The position numbers and the translations under genes were made by a program. A stretch of DNA of 23,624 bases from contig JAIPFU010000012.1 in assembly GCA_021736505.1 (NCBI GenBank), forward strand, positions 1-23,624, in the 5' to 3' direction. Under the pieces are notes generated by a model. The model was not told the origin of the DNA, did not search any database, and was given only the letters and a program-made list of their open reading frames with translations. The stretch is from Spirochaetia bacterium. Its GTDB lineage: Bacteria; Spirochaetota; Spirochaetia; PWKH01. Positions 7,326-15,915 of the stretch are shown here, one piece after another (position 1 is the stretch's first letter; every line of letters starts with the position of its first letter).

Positions 7326-10067
7326 ATGATTTTAAAGGGAAAACAATCAATCATTTTTTTTTCAATTATATGCTTTTCCATTTTATTTTATAGTTGTGAT
7401 CTTTTTCGAGTAATAGAAACCTACACAGTAACCTATGATGCAAATGAAAGTACCTCAGGATCAGTTCCTAGTGATAGTAATGAATATGAAGCTGGTGAGC
7501 CTGTAACTGTACTTGGAAATCCAGGTAATCTTCAGAAATCAGGATATACATTCGGTGGATGGAATACAGAAGTAGATGGGAGTGGAATTACTTATCAAGA
7601 AGGACAGTCTTTTTCTATAGGATTGTCTGATATTACTCTTTATGCAATATGGGATATTGAGAAATACGAAGTTACCTACTATGGAAATGGAAATGATAGT
7701 GGTTCTGTACCAAGTGACAGCAATCAGTATGCGGAAGGAGAAGAGGTAACTGTAAAAGGGAATACAGACTCATTGATAAAAGATGGGTACACTTTTGGAG
7801 GATGGAATACTAGTTCTGATGGAACTGGAATAGGATATTCCGGTGGCGATGCTTTGGTTGTGGAAACTACAAATATCAACTTGTATGCAGTATGGATAGG
7901 GAATGAGCAATTTCAGGTGTTTTATGATGGAAATAACCAAACTGCTGGAACCCCTCCTGTTGATGATTCTGAATATCAGTTTGGATACACAGTAACACTA
8001 TTAGATAATATCTGGAATCTTGAAAAGGAAGGTTTAAGATTTGGTGGGTGGAATACTGAAGCTGATGGTACAGGTACAAGATATCTGCCGGATGATACTA
8101 TTCCTATGCCGGGTGGTGATATTACATTATATGCTATGTGGTTACCTCCTCTAAGTGTTACTTATGTTGCTAACAATGCTACTCAGGGAGATGTCCCTGT
8201 TGATACCAATGAATATATTCTTGATGACACTGTAGAGGTACTAGGGAATACTGGTAATTTAGAAAAAACTGGATACACTTTTGGGGGGTGGAATACAGAA
8301 GTAGATGGGAGTGGGACAACATATACTGGAGGGGACACGCTATCTATAGGTTCTACTGACCTATCTTTATATGCACTTTGGCGTGAACATCTATCAATTC
8401 ATTACGATGGTAATACCAATTCCAGCGGTAATCCTCCAGTTGACTCAAATATATATCTTGAAGGGGAATCTGTTACTACTCTATGCAATTTAGGTAGTTT
8501 AGAAAAAACTAACTATTCTTTTATGGGATGGAACACTGCTTCTGATGGAAGTGGTATAAGGTATTCTGAAAGGCAAATAATTATTATGCCCTCTTCAGAT
8601 ATTACTTTATATGCTGATTGGGAAATTAATACCTATGCTATTAACTTCAATTCTGATGGAGGAAGTGTAGTAGCATCACAGGAAATAGACCATGGAGCAA
8701 AAATAGATGAACCTGCAATTCCAACTAAAAAGAATTATTCTTTTGGAGGATGGTTTAAGGAGCCGGAATTGGATAATTCTTGGGATTTTGGTACTGATGT
8801 TGTTACGGAAGATACTACTCTCTATGTAAAATGGGATTCAATTTATCCTGAAACATTTGCAGGAGGTTCAGGAACAGAAGAAGACCCTTATCAGGTAGAA
8901 ACAGCAGGACATCTGTATATTGTTAGGAATCATTTAGATAAGCATTTTATCCAAACAGATGATATTGACCTTTCTGCTTTTTGTGAAGGTGGGGGGTGGG
9001 ATCCTATAGGTGCATGGTATGGGGATGGTTTTGTAGAAAATGAGATATTTGTAGGAAGTTTTGATGGAGATGGATACATCATTAGTGATTTGACAATTAA
9101 TCGTGGTGAAAGGGACGCGATAGGACTATTTGGATATGTCGGTGGGACTGCAATCATAACTGGTGTGACATTAGAAGACATTAGTATACTCGGAAGACAG
9201 TTTGTTGGTGGACTTATCGGCCTTAATGAGTCTTATGAAGAATTATCACATTGTTCAGTATCTGGTACGGTTTATGCCAATGGATCCGTTGGTGGACTAA
9301 TTGGAAGCAATACAAGTGGTAAAATCTCTCATTGCAATACAGCAGTAGATGTGCTTGGATATCGTAATACAGGAGGTCTCATCGGGGGAAATAGTTATAG
9401 TGATATCTCTGATAGTTATGCTACAGGAATCGTGACCGGTGGTTATAGAACAGGAGGGTTGGTTGGTTATAATTATAATGGAGACTTAAATGATTGTTAT
9501 GCTGCAGGAGATGTGATCGGTAATGGTAGGACGGGAGGACTCATTGGTGATAATAATGATAAAAGCAATATCTCTACAAGCTATGCCACAGGAGATGTGG
9601 CAGGAGATAGTGATCATACAGGAGGACTCATCGGGTATAATAGTGGTTATAACATCTCTACTTGCTATGCTACAGGAGATGTGACTGGATATCGTAATAC
9701 AGGAGGTCTCATCGGGGGAAAAGGCGGGTGTATTTCTAATAGTTATGCAAGAGGAACCGTTGAAGGCACTCAGCGAGTTGGTGGGCTTATTGGTGGAGTA
9801 TCTGGAGATGTTAAACAATGCTTTTCTACAGGAGCAGTTACTGGAACAGTGGGTGTTGGTGGTCTCATTGGAGCTCTGCCAAGTGGGACTGTCGAAGAAG
9901 TATTCTATGATACTAACACTTCTGGACGGTCTGATACTAATCAAGGTACCCCTAAAACCACAACAGAAATGATGCAGCAAGCAACATTTGAAAATTGGGA
10001 TTTCACTGATATCTGGGCAATCGATGAAGGGGAATCGTATCCGTATTTACAGTGGGAAAAGAAATAA
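7326..10067 (+). CDS. Surface lipoprotein: six InlB-type repeats followed by GLUG repeats
   Basis: 913 aa. A hydrophobic leader ends ILFYSC, with Cys24 followed by DLF; the Tyr at -2 is unusual outside spirochaete-type lipoboxes. Six InlB B-type repeats of about 80 residues (about 30-510) share GYTFGGWNTEVDGSG and end TLYAIW or similar. A linker with FAGGSGTEEDPYQVETAG and DDIDLS (about 515-600) is the usual lead-in to GLUG arrays. About nine GLUG motifs of 26-28 residues follow (about 615-860), each with TGGLIG and SYATGDV-like blocks, predicting a right-handed solenoid. The C-terminus ends YPYLQWEKK. AAGGGG stands six to seven bases before the ATG. A surface adhesin role is inference. Two 36-bp identical DNA segments lie inside the GLUG array. 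Confidence 0.9.
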   Translation: MILKGKQSIIFFSIICFSILFYSCDLFRVIETYTVTYDANESTSGSVPSDSNEYEAGEPVTVLGNPGNLQKSGYTFGGWNTEVDGSGITYQEGQSFSIGLSDITLYAIWDIEKYEVTYYGNGNDSGSVPSDSNQYAEGEEVTVKGNTDSLIKDGYTFGGWNTSSDGTGIGYSGGDALVVETTNINLYAVWIGNEQFQVFYDGNNQTAGTPPVDDSEYQFGYTVTLLDNIWNLEKEGLRFGGWNTEADGTGTRYLPDDTIPMPGGDITLYAMWLPPLSVTYVANNATQGDVPVDTNEYILDDTVEVLGNTGNLEKTGYTFGGWNTEVDGSGTTYTGGDTLSIGSTDLSLYALWREHLSIHYDGNTNSSGNPPVDSNIYLEGESVTTLCNLGSLEKTNYSFMGWNTASDGSGIRYSERQIIIMPSSDITLYADWEINTYAINFNSDGGSVVASQEIDHGAKIDEPAIPTKKNYSFGGWFKEPELDNSWDFGTDVVTEDTTLYVKWDSIYPETFAGGSGTEEDPYQVETAGHLYIVRNHLDKHFIQTDDIDLSAFCEGGGWDPIGAWYGDGFVENEIFVGSFDGDGYIISDLTINRGERDAIGLFGYVGGTAIITGVTLEDISILGRQFVGGLIGLNESYEELSHCSVSGTVYANGSVGGLIGSNTSGKISHCNTAVDVLGYRNTGGLIGGNSYSDISDSYATGIVTGGYRTGGLVGYNYNGDLNDCYAAGDVIGNGRTGGLIGDNNDKSNISTSYATGDVAGDSDHTGGLIGYNSGYNISTCYATGDVTGYRNTGGLIGGKGGCISNSYARGTVEGTQRVGGLIGGVSGDVKQCFSTGAVTGTVGVGGLIGALPSGTVEEVFYDTNTSGRSDTNQGTPKTTTEMMQQATFENWDFTDIWAIDEGESYPYLQWEKK
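9356..9391 (+). repeat. 36-bp exact direct repeat, copy 1 (GLUG array)
   Basis: The 36 bases starting TGGATATCGTAATACAGG are identical to 9686-9721. Copies are 330 bp (110 codons) apart and in frame, so recombination between them would delete about four GLUG motifs without breaking the reading frame. Confidence 0.9.
9686..9721 (+). repeat. 36-bp exact direct repeat, copy 2 (GLUG array)
   Basis: This is the second copy of the 9356-9391 segment. It encodes the YRNTGGLIGG block of a later GLUG motif. Confidence 0.9.
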
Positions 10068-10512
10068 CAGATCCCAATCATAATAGATTGCAGCTTTTAT
10101 AGTACTTGTTTATTCTCTGTCGAATATTTTTATAGTCTGAAAATTTTAAAAAAAATTGAATCTGATGAATTGCAGCAAATACGCACTTCTCTGTGGCAAC
10201 AATTGTGAATGAGAGTAAGCATCGCAGCTGTAAGATATAATCGGATAAAAAAGCGCTCCCGCTTATAACTCGTGTATCACCCATTAAGGATAGTTTGGGT
10301 GTCACATATAAGGGGAACGCTATAGATAATAATAAATCCTGGTACAGCAAAAGTATGGTGAAAGTACAGCAGAAAAGTATACCAAAAGTAGGGTAGAAGT
10401 AGGGTGGTTTTCATTATAAACCTTTAGGGAAAACAGTTTTTAATTGCTCTTTTTAATATTTGGTAATACCATGTGAGATAGTGATATTCAAATAATATGA
10501 AACGAGGGTTAA
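10068..10512. other. Gene-free stretch with a long imperfect hairpin and short tandem motif
   Basis: These 445 bases follow the 913-aa gene. They hold a 70-base imperfect hairpin at 10252-10321 and a short run of AGTAGGGT-like units at 10386-10407. A 90-codon minus-strand frame covers 10078-10350 but runs through the hairpin and resembles nothing I know, so it is not called. Confidence 0.5.
10252..10321. repeat. 70-base imperfect inverted repeat (MITE-like or structured RNA)
   Basis: AGCGCTCCCGCTTATA at 10252-10267 pairs with TATAAGGGGAACGCT at 10307-10321, with one mismatch and one bulged base. Inside it, CACCCA pairs with TGGGTG around a 12-base loop. One-sided bulges in a long stem recall integron attC sites, but the required RYYYAAC/GTTRRRY boxes are absent. 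A small non-autonomous element or an RNA structure is as likely. Confidence 0.55.
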
Positions 10513-10893
10513 ATGTTAAAAGGTATTTTCAAAGGGTCTCTTTATTTAATTATAATTATTACTGTGATAATTGGATTTTTATCTGTCTCAGATTCGGAAG
10601 ATGGAGAAACTAAAAAAAAACCTATGACAGAAGAAGAAAAAAGAAAAGTTCTTCTTGAACAACAATTTAGTGCATGGGATGGCTCACACAGAGAACTAAC
10701 CAAAGTAATAAAAGAAGCAATGCACAATCCAAAAACATACGAACATATACAAACTAGTTATATTGATAAAGGGGATCATCTAATTGTTATAACAGAATAT
10801 CGTGGTTCTAATATGTTTGGAGCAATTATAAAAGATTCGGTAACAGCAAAGGTAGATCTAAAAGGAAACATTTTAGAAATTATTGATGAATAA
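10513..10893 (+). CDS. Small membrane-anchored protein of unknown function
   Basis: 126 aa. There is one N-terminal hydrophobic segment (about 8-24, LYLIIIITVIIGFLSV), then a short charged stretch with KKKPMTEEEKRK, and a compact domain at about 50-125. Its conserved-looking blocks are FSAWDGSHRELTKVIKEAM, NPKTYEHI, and YRGSNMFGAI, followed by alternating hydrophobic strands. I recognise this type of domain from scattered bacterial hypothetical proteins but know no function for it. The anchor suggests an extracytoplasmic domain. A good Shine-Dalgarno, CGAGGG, lies four bases before the ATG. It stands between two lipoprotein genes and is not co-oriented in an operon with the next gene. Confidence 0.75.
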   Translation: MLKGIFKGSLYLIIIITVIIGFLSVSDSEDGETKKKPMTEEEKRKVLLEQQFSAWDGSHRELTKVIKEAMHNPKTYEHIQTSYIDKGDHLIVITEYRGSNMFGAIIKDSVTAKVDLKGNILEIIDE

Positions 10894-10962
10894 AAATTCC
10901 AACAGAAACCCCAGTAACTTCTTTAAACGGCTTTTGATATACACAGCTATGAATACTTCTAT

Positions 10963-11020
10963 ACTTCATGAATACTGGGCATAACATACTCTAGTAAACG
11001 GATGCTGTTTCCCTCCATAC
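10963..11020. repeat. 58-bp intergenic repeat, copy A
   Basis: Identical over 58 bases to 14707-14764, beginning ACTTCATGAATACTGGGC. It lies just past the 3' end of the 1159-aa gene, and copy B lies just past the 3' end of the 245-aa gene. A diverged copy is at 16910-16988. Homology continues, less exactly, through the terminator and into both gene ends. Confidence 0.9.
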
Positions 11021-11029
11021 TGTAAAAAC

Positions 11030-11048
11030 CCTAGGAAGATCTCCAAGG
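11030..11048 (-). terminator. Decayed terminator of the 1159-aa lipoprotein gene
   Basis: CCTAGGA pairs with TCCAAGG at six of seven positions; on the minus strand the stem is followed by GTTTTTACAG. It is the counterpart of the perfect stem at 14773-14795, with several changes that weaken it. Confidence 0.45.
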
Positions 11049-11092
11049 AGCTTTTTTTTACCTGTAGGGAAAACTACAGAATCAGACACCCC

Positions 11093-14000
11093 TTAATCAT
11101 CCCAAACAGGATGGTATTCAGAATTTAACGGAGATCCAGATGAAAAATCATCATAATTCGTGACACTGCTCACATCCCAGTCGGAGATATCCTGATTGAA
11201 GGATAATGCCCAACCAAACATATATGTCATATCCGTAACATTGCTTGTATCCCAACTAGATATGTCTTGATTGAATGACTCTGCATCTCGGAACATACCT
11301 TGCATGTCCGTCACACTGTTTGTATCCCACCCTGAGATAAACCCATTGAATGACGTTGCTTCATAAAACATATAGTGTATATCCGTCACACTGCTTGTAT
11401 CCCAGCCTGAGATATCTCCATTGAAGGCATCTGCATTAGTAAACATATAGCTCATGGTCGTAACACTGCTTGTATCCCAACTAGATATGTCTTGATTGAA
11501 GGAATCTGCATGAGAAAACATATAGCTCATATCCGTCACATTGCTTGTATCCCAGCCTGAGATATCCTGATTGAAAGCAGATGGATTTATGCTTGGATCG
11601 TAGGATAACGATTTAAACATAGCTCTCATGTTCGTGACATTACTTACTTCCCAGCTTGAGATATCATGATTGAAGGCCTCTGCATTAGAAAACATATAAC
11701 TCATATCCGTCACATTGCTCACATCCCAGTCGGAGATATCCTGATTGAAGATATGTGCATAAGAGAACATCATTCTCATGTCCGTTACACTGCTCACATC
11801 CCAAGCAGTATATTCATCTTCAGTTCCCTCATTAATTATTCTTGTATCAATATTTTGATTGAAAGCTGATGCATTATAGAACATATATCTCATGTCCAAA
11901 ACATTACTTACATCCCAGCCTGAGATATCTCCATTAAAGGAATCTGCAAAAGAAAACATATAGCTCATATCAGTCACACTGCTTGTATCCCACCCTGAGA
12001 TATCATGATTGAAGGAATCTGCATGAGAAAACATATGACTCATATCCGTCACATTGCTTGTATCCCAGCCTGAGATGTCCTGGTTGAAGGATATCGCTCC
12101 TGAGAACATATAGCTCATGTCAGTAACACTACTCACATCCCAGCTTGAGATATCCTGATTGAACGTAGTATTATCATAAAATAAATTGGACATATTCGTT
12201 ATTTTGGAAGTATTTACTCCCGTTACATCTTCACCATTTGTTATCATTGTTTGCAGCTCAGCCAGTGTTATCGGCCATTTAGGATGGTATTTATCAAGAA
12301 GCGGACAACTCCCATTAGAAAAATAATCATGCTCCGTAACACTGCTGACATCCCATCCTGAAATATCTCCATTAAAGGATGAGGCATTTTCGAACATAGC
12401 GCTCATATCCGTCACACTGCTTGTATCCCAATCTGAAATATCTTGATTAAAAGATGCTGCATCCTGGAACATATATCTCATATCCGTAATGCTACTTGTA
12501 TCCCAGCCTGAGATATCTCCATTGAAGGCATCTGCATCCTGGAACATATATCTCATATTCGTTACATTGCTCACAACCCAACTTGAAAGATCCTGATTGA
12601 AGGCATCTACATTTTGGAACATACCGCTCATGTCCGTAACACTGCTGACATCCCAGCCTGAGATATCTTGATTGAAGGAAGATGGATTATTGCTTGGATC
12701 GTAGGATGTCGAGCTAAACATAGCTTTCATGTTCATGACATTACTTACATCCCAGCCTGAAATATCTTGATTGAAGGACTCTGCATGAGAAAACATCGAG
12801 CTCATGTCAGTAACACTGCTGACATCCCATCCTGAAAGATCCTGATTGAAGTATGATGCCTCAACAAACATATCGCTCATATCCGTTACGCTGCCCACAT
12901 CCCAACTTGATATATCCCCATTGAAGGCAACTGCGTTGTAGAACATAAGTCTCATGTCCGTAACACTGCTGACATCCCATCCTGAAAGATCCTGATTGAA
13001 GGCAGATGCCCAAGTAAACATACCGCTCATGTCCGTAACACTGCTGACATCCCATCCTGAAAGATCCTGATTGAAGGCAGATGCTTTATAGAACATCTCA
13101 TGCATATCCTTAACGTTGCTGACATCCCAGCCTGAGATATCCTGATTAAAAGTTGTATTATCTTTGAATAATTCACTCATATCCGTTATTTTGGAAGTAT
13201 TTACTCCAGTTACATCATCACCATAAGCTATCATTTGTTCTAGCTCTGCCCGTGTTAATTGTGGTTCTTTGTACACCACCGCTGTCTGTGGTGAGCCTGT
13301 AAGTAAAAATCCTTCAGGGTTGCTGATCTCAACAGTAACCGCTTCACTATCACCAACCGTAATGTCTGAAATCTCAAGGCTTCTTGTTGTTCCTGTGCCT
13401 GTTATAGCACCTTTTGTTGCTCCAGTTACGCTAATATCATCTGCTGTCAATGTTGTCGGGTCTACATCAAAGGTCAGCAGTAATCCTGTAGAACCTGTTG
13501 TACCCGATGTTCCACCGGTCTGAACTGCATTTTGGAATACCACATTTGTAGTTGTTTCTTCCGCTCCAGTTGCTGTCACACTCTCTCCATATCCTCCCAT
13601 GGAGCCTCCATCAAGCACCAACAAGGATACTGTAAATGTTCCCGCTTGCGTAATTGTGTAGGGGAAAGGGCTCCCCGTTCCTACCTGTGTTCCATTCACA
13701 TTCCAGCGGTACTGGGCTTCGTCAGAATGTATGCCTGTTGAAGTAAGAGTTATCTCATCCCCTACCTCCACCGTCTCAGGCAATCCAGTGAAGGAAACGG
13801 CTAAAGGGTTTTCCATATCCTCCTGTATGTCTACTTCAACACTGCCAACCCCAAACTGAATATGCTCTTCTGATACGCTGATTGTTCCCGTTGTGGTCTC
13901 GTCTTTTACAATACGCAGAGCAAATACTCCATCCCAGACCAACTCTTTCCCCTTATCAGGGACATCTTCATACAGCCCTATGGTCACCTCATACCAGCCT

Positions 14001-14572
14001 GCAGCAAGAGTAAAATCACCTGCAGCACTCTTACCAACATCAGTTTCCACTGTGATCTCAGTTGAATCTACTATAATATCATCACCATCTCGATCTCGTA
14101 TGGTCACCCATACCTGAGGAGATGCAATCACATCTTCACTATCTACCCAATCCATATCAACAGATAAAGTTCCATTCCCCTCCAGAGGACGCATGAAGGC
14201 AGTCGCTGTTGCTGTCTGGCTTTTTCTGATAGTGACATCTAGGGTTGCTGTTGTTAACTCATCCCCGTTTCCATTGTACCCTGTCAGGGTGATCTCCCAG
14301 GGACCTGCAGCCAAACCGTCTCGTACAAAGGTACCCTCAGAAAAGTCCTCTACTGTAAATGTATTTCCTCTCGGTCCATCTCCTTCAATCAAATAGCTTG
14401 CAATGTCCATCTCAATTGTGGGTTCCCACACAAGATTAGTCCCTCGAGAACTATCATTAAACTGAAGCACAAGAGTCCCTTCCCCACTTCCAAACAGATC
14501 GCAGCCTGCAAAACTGAGTGCAAGGGAGACAACTATGAAACTCATCAATATTCCTACTATACTCTTTTTCAT
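11093..14572 (-). CDS. BspA-like (DUF285) surface lipoprotein with two complete repeat modules
   Basis: 1159 aa. The signal peptide has lipobox SFAGC, Cys24 then DLFGSGEGT. Residues about 30-345 form beta-rich domains, including a PKD/Ig-like stretch with YRWNVNGTQVGTG. A domain of about 95 residues (about 345-440, opening NAVQTGGTSGTTGS) is shared with the 294-aa lipoprotein. The rest is 25-residue DUF285 repeats of the type F..A..FNQDISGWDVSSVTDMS.M. There are two modules, each with a header (LTRAELEQMI..GDDVTGVNTSKIT), then 11 and 13 repeats, and a footer (FSNGSCPL..YHPKW or FSSGSPL..YHPVW). BspA-type arrays are known in surface adhesion proteins of spirochaetes and Tannerella. AGGAG is six bases before the ATG. 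A surface-binding role is inference. Confidence 0.9.
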   Translation of the reverse strand: MKKSIVGILMSFIVVSLALSFAGCDLFGSGEGTLVLQFNDSSRGTNLVWEPTIEMDIASYLIEGDGPRGNTFTVEDFSEGTFVRDGLAAGPWEITLTGYNGNGDELTTATLDVTIRKSQTATATAFMRPLEGNGTLSVDMDWVDSEDVIASPQVWVTIRDRDGDDIIVDSTEITVETDVGKSAAGDFTLAAGWYEVTIGLYEDVPDKGKELVWDGVFALRIVKDETTTGTISVSEEHIQFGVGSVEVDIQEDMENPLAVSFTGLPETVEVGDEITLTSTGIHSDEAQYRWNVNGTQVGTGSPFPYTITQAGTFTVSLLVLDGGSMGGYGESVTATGAEETTTNVVFQNAVQTGGTSGTTGSTGLLLTFDVDPTTLTADDISVTGATKGAITGTGTTRSLEISDITVGDSEAVTVEISNPEGFLLTGSPQTAVVYKEPQLTRAELEQMIAYGDDVTGVNTSKITDMSELFKDNTTFNQDISGWDVSNVKDMHEMFYKASAFNQDLSGWDVSSVTDMSGMFTWASAFNQDLSGWDVSSVTDMRLMFYNAVAFNGDISSWDVGSVTDMSDMFVEASYFNQDLSGWDVSSVTDMSSMFSHAESFNQDISGWDVSNVMNMKAMFSSTSYDPSNNPSSFNQDISGWDVSSVTDMSGMFQNVDAFNQDLSSWVVSNVTNMRYMFQDADAFNGDISGWDTSSITDMRYMFQDAASFNQDISDWDTSSVTDMSAMFENASSFNGDISGWDVSSVTEHDYFSNGSCPLLDKYHPKWPITLAELQTMITNGEDVTGVNTSKITNMSNLFYDNTTFNQDISSWDVSSVTDMSYMFSGAISFNQDISGWDTSNVTDMSHMFSHADSFNHDISGWDTSSVTDMSYMFSFADSFNGDISGWDVSNVLDMRYMFYNASAFNQNIDTRIINEGTEDEYTAWDVSSVTDMRMMFSYAHIFNQDISDWDVSNVTDMSYMFSNAEAFNHDISSWEVSNVTNMRAMFKSLSYDPSINPSAFNQDISGWDTSNVTDMSYMFSHADSFNQDISSWDTSSVTTMSYMFTNADAFNGDISGWDTSSVTDIHYMFYEATSFNGFISGWDTNSVTDMQGMFRDAESFNQDISSWDTSNVTDMTYMFGWALSFNQDISDWDVSSVTNYDDFSSGSPLNSEYHPVWDD
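11130..13180 (-). repeat. Tandem 75-bp coding repeats (24 DUF285 units in two arrays)
   Basis: Units of 25 codons repeat in register: 13 in the lower-coordinate array and 11 in the upper, separated by the module boundary near 12250-12330. Unit variants include an eight-residue insertion with SYDPS (one per array) and an IDTRIINEG...YTAW insertion in the second array. The DNA is very similar between units, so slippage or recombination is possible. Confidence 0.9.
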
Positions 14573-14579
14573 AAAGATC

Positions 14580-14639
14580 TCCTAACCATATTATGTTAGT
14601 TCAGTTTACACCCCGTAACCAACTAACACAATACTGATG
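14580..14639 (-). promoter_or_regulatory. Shared 5' leader, copy upstream of the 1159-aa gene
   Basis: The 60 bases before the ribosome-binding site align without gaps to 16809-16868, 44 of 60 identical by hand count. The most conserved parts are CATCAGTATTG at the far end and TAATATGGTTAGGA at the gene end. The first 33 residues of the two proteins are also alike. It may hold a common promoter or an untranslated-leader element. Confidence 0.5.
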
Positions 14640-14706
14640 TATATATATTTATACTATATTACAGAGGTTTTTGTTTATAATTTCATTGTAATTTATATGC
14701 CGCTTC

Positions 14707-14764
14707 ACTTCATGAATACTGGGCATAACATACTCTAGTAAACGGATGCTGTTTCCCTCCATAC
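14707..14764. repeat. 58-bp intergenic repeat, copy B
   Basis: Identical to 10963-11020. It lies between the 245-aa gene (downstream side) and the 1159-aa gene (about 135 bases before its start). Confidence 0.9.
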
Positions 14765-14772
14765 AGTGAAAA

Positions 14773-14795
14773 CCCCTGGGAAGATCTCCCAGGGG
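14773..14795 (-). terminator. Intrinsic terminator of the 245-aa lipoprotein gene
   Basis: CCCCTGGGA and TCCCAGGGG form a perfect 9-bp stem around AGATC. On the minus strand the stem is followed by TTTTCACTG. It starts 59 bases after the stop codon of the minus-strand gene. On the plus strand only CTTTA follows, so it acts mainly for the minus strand. Confidence 0.85.
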
Positions 14796-14853
14796 CTTTA
14801 CATCATGTGGGTAAAACTACAATTCAACCGAAATATACAGATTTAGACACCCC

Positions 14854-15591
14854 TTAATCATTCCAAACAGGATGGTATTCAGGATTGAGCGGACAAGATC
14901 CACCAGAAAAAGCAGTATATTCAATAACACTAATAACATCCCAGCCGGAGATATCCTGATCGAATGATGCTGCTTCATAGAACATCGCTTCCATATCCGT
15001 CACGCTACTCACATCCCAGCCGGAGATATCCTGATTGAAGGTATCTGCGTTATTGAACATCGCTCCCATATCCGTCACACCGCTGACATTCCAAGCTGTA
15101 TATTCATCTGCTTCTCCTTCATTAATTATTCTTGTATCAATATCTTGATTGAAGACATCTGTTCCAGCGAACATAGCTTTCATAGACGTGACATTGCTCA
15201 CATCCCAGCCTGAGATGTCCTGATTGAAGGTCTCTGCGTCACAGAACATATAGCTCATATCAGTAACATTGCTCACATCCCAGTTTGAGATATCTTGATT
15301 GAAGGTATCTGCGTTATTGAACATCGCTTTCATATCCGTCACGCTACTCACATCCCAGCCTGAGATATCCTGATTGAAGGTCCTATTACCGGAAAATAAA
15401 TAAGACATATCAGTGATTTGTGATGTATCAACTTTAGTCACATCCTCTCCATCCGCGATCATCTTCTCTAACTCGTCCTTCTCTAACTTGTCCCGAGCCT
15501 CGGAAGAAAAAATGATATCACAGCTAGCAAGAAGTAATAATACAAACATGATTATACATGGAATAGTGATATACATTCTATTTTTGTGCAT
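14854..15591 (-). CDS. Short BspA-like (DUF285) surface lipoprotein, one module
   Basis: 245 aa. The leader ends LLLASC, Cys24 then DIIFSSEAR. Mature residues carry one complete module of the kind found twice in the 1159-aa neighbour: header (KDELEKMIADGEDVTKVDTS), six DUF285 repeats, and footer (FSGGSCPLNPEYHPVWND). Repeat four contains the same IDTRIINEG...DEYTAW insertion as the big paralogue. Start: ATG at 15591 after GGGGGAAAG. Followed by the strong terminator at 14773-14795. It lacks the N-terminal beta domains of its neighbour. It may be a minimal surface protein or a sequence donor for the large gene. Confidence 0.9.
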   Translation of the reverse strand: MHKNRMYITIPCIIMFVLLLLASCDIIFSSEARDKLEKDELEKMIADGEDVTKVDTSQITDMSYLFSGNRTFNQDISGWDVSSVTDMKAMFNNADTFNQDISNWDVSNVTDMSYMFCDAETFNQDISGWDVSNVTSMKAMFAGTDVFNQDIDTRIINEGEADEYTAWNVSGVTDMGAMFNNADTFNQDISGWDVSSVTDMEAMFYEAASFDQDISGWDVISVIEYTAFSGGSCPLNPEYHPVWND

Positions 15592-15915
15592 CGTCTTTCC
15601 CCCATAGTTTCAAGCATATACATTATCTTGAACCTTGTGTTAATTTTAGTAACTCATTAATAGGTAGTTTAAGACACATAGTTAGCTAAAGCAACTCGAT
15701 AAGATACTCCCAGAGAAAATTAATATCTTTTCCTGCATGGTTTCATATTACTATTTCCATCTAGTTTGCTGAAAGTACAATAAAAGTAGGATGAGTTTCA
15801 GCAGAAATTTTCAGACTGTATAAAGCGTAGAAAACGGTCACAGAGCGTTGGATGACGGCAAGTACAGAAAAATTGGTCAAAAAAAGTGTTGACCACTCGT
15901 TAAGTTGATAAATAG
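15592..15915. other. Gene-free stretch between minus-strand lipoprotein genes
   Basis: 324 bases holding the promoter region of the 245-aa gene and, at its far end, the terminator of the 294-aa gene. No homology to the shared leader of the other two genes was seen. A GAAAGTACA...AAAAGTAGG phrase near 15773-15790 echoes one near 10361-10395, too short to interpret. Confidence 0.5.
15874..15895 (-). terminator. Probable intrinsic terminator of the 294-aa lipoprotein gene
   Basis: TGGTCAA (15874-15880) and TTGACCA (15889-15895) form a perfect 7-bp stem with an 8-base loop. On the minus strand the stem is followed by ATTTTTCTG. It begins 20 bases beyond the stop codon. The stem is short and AT-containing. 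Confidence 0.6.

Noticed and set aside
9486..9980. 164-codon minus-strand frame inside the 913-aa gene
   Set aside because: Ser/Ile/Thr-rich shadow of the GLUG array. The plus-strand frame is clearly coding, with lipobox and domain structure.
10078..10350. 90-codon minus-strand frame
   Set aside because: Runs through a strong hairpin, no ribosome-binding site, no recognisable domain.
13269..14396. Series of plus-strand frames of 67-84 codons opposite the 1159-aa gene
   Set aside because: Low-complexity Ser/Val/Pro translations with no start signals, fully explained as shadows of the minus-strand gene.
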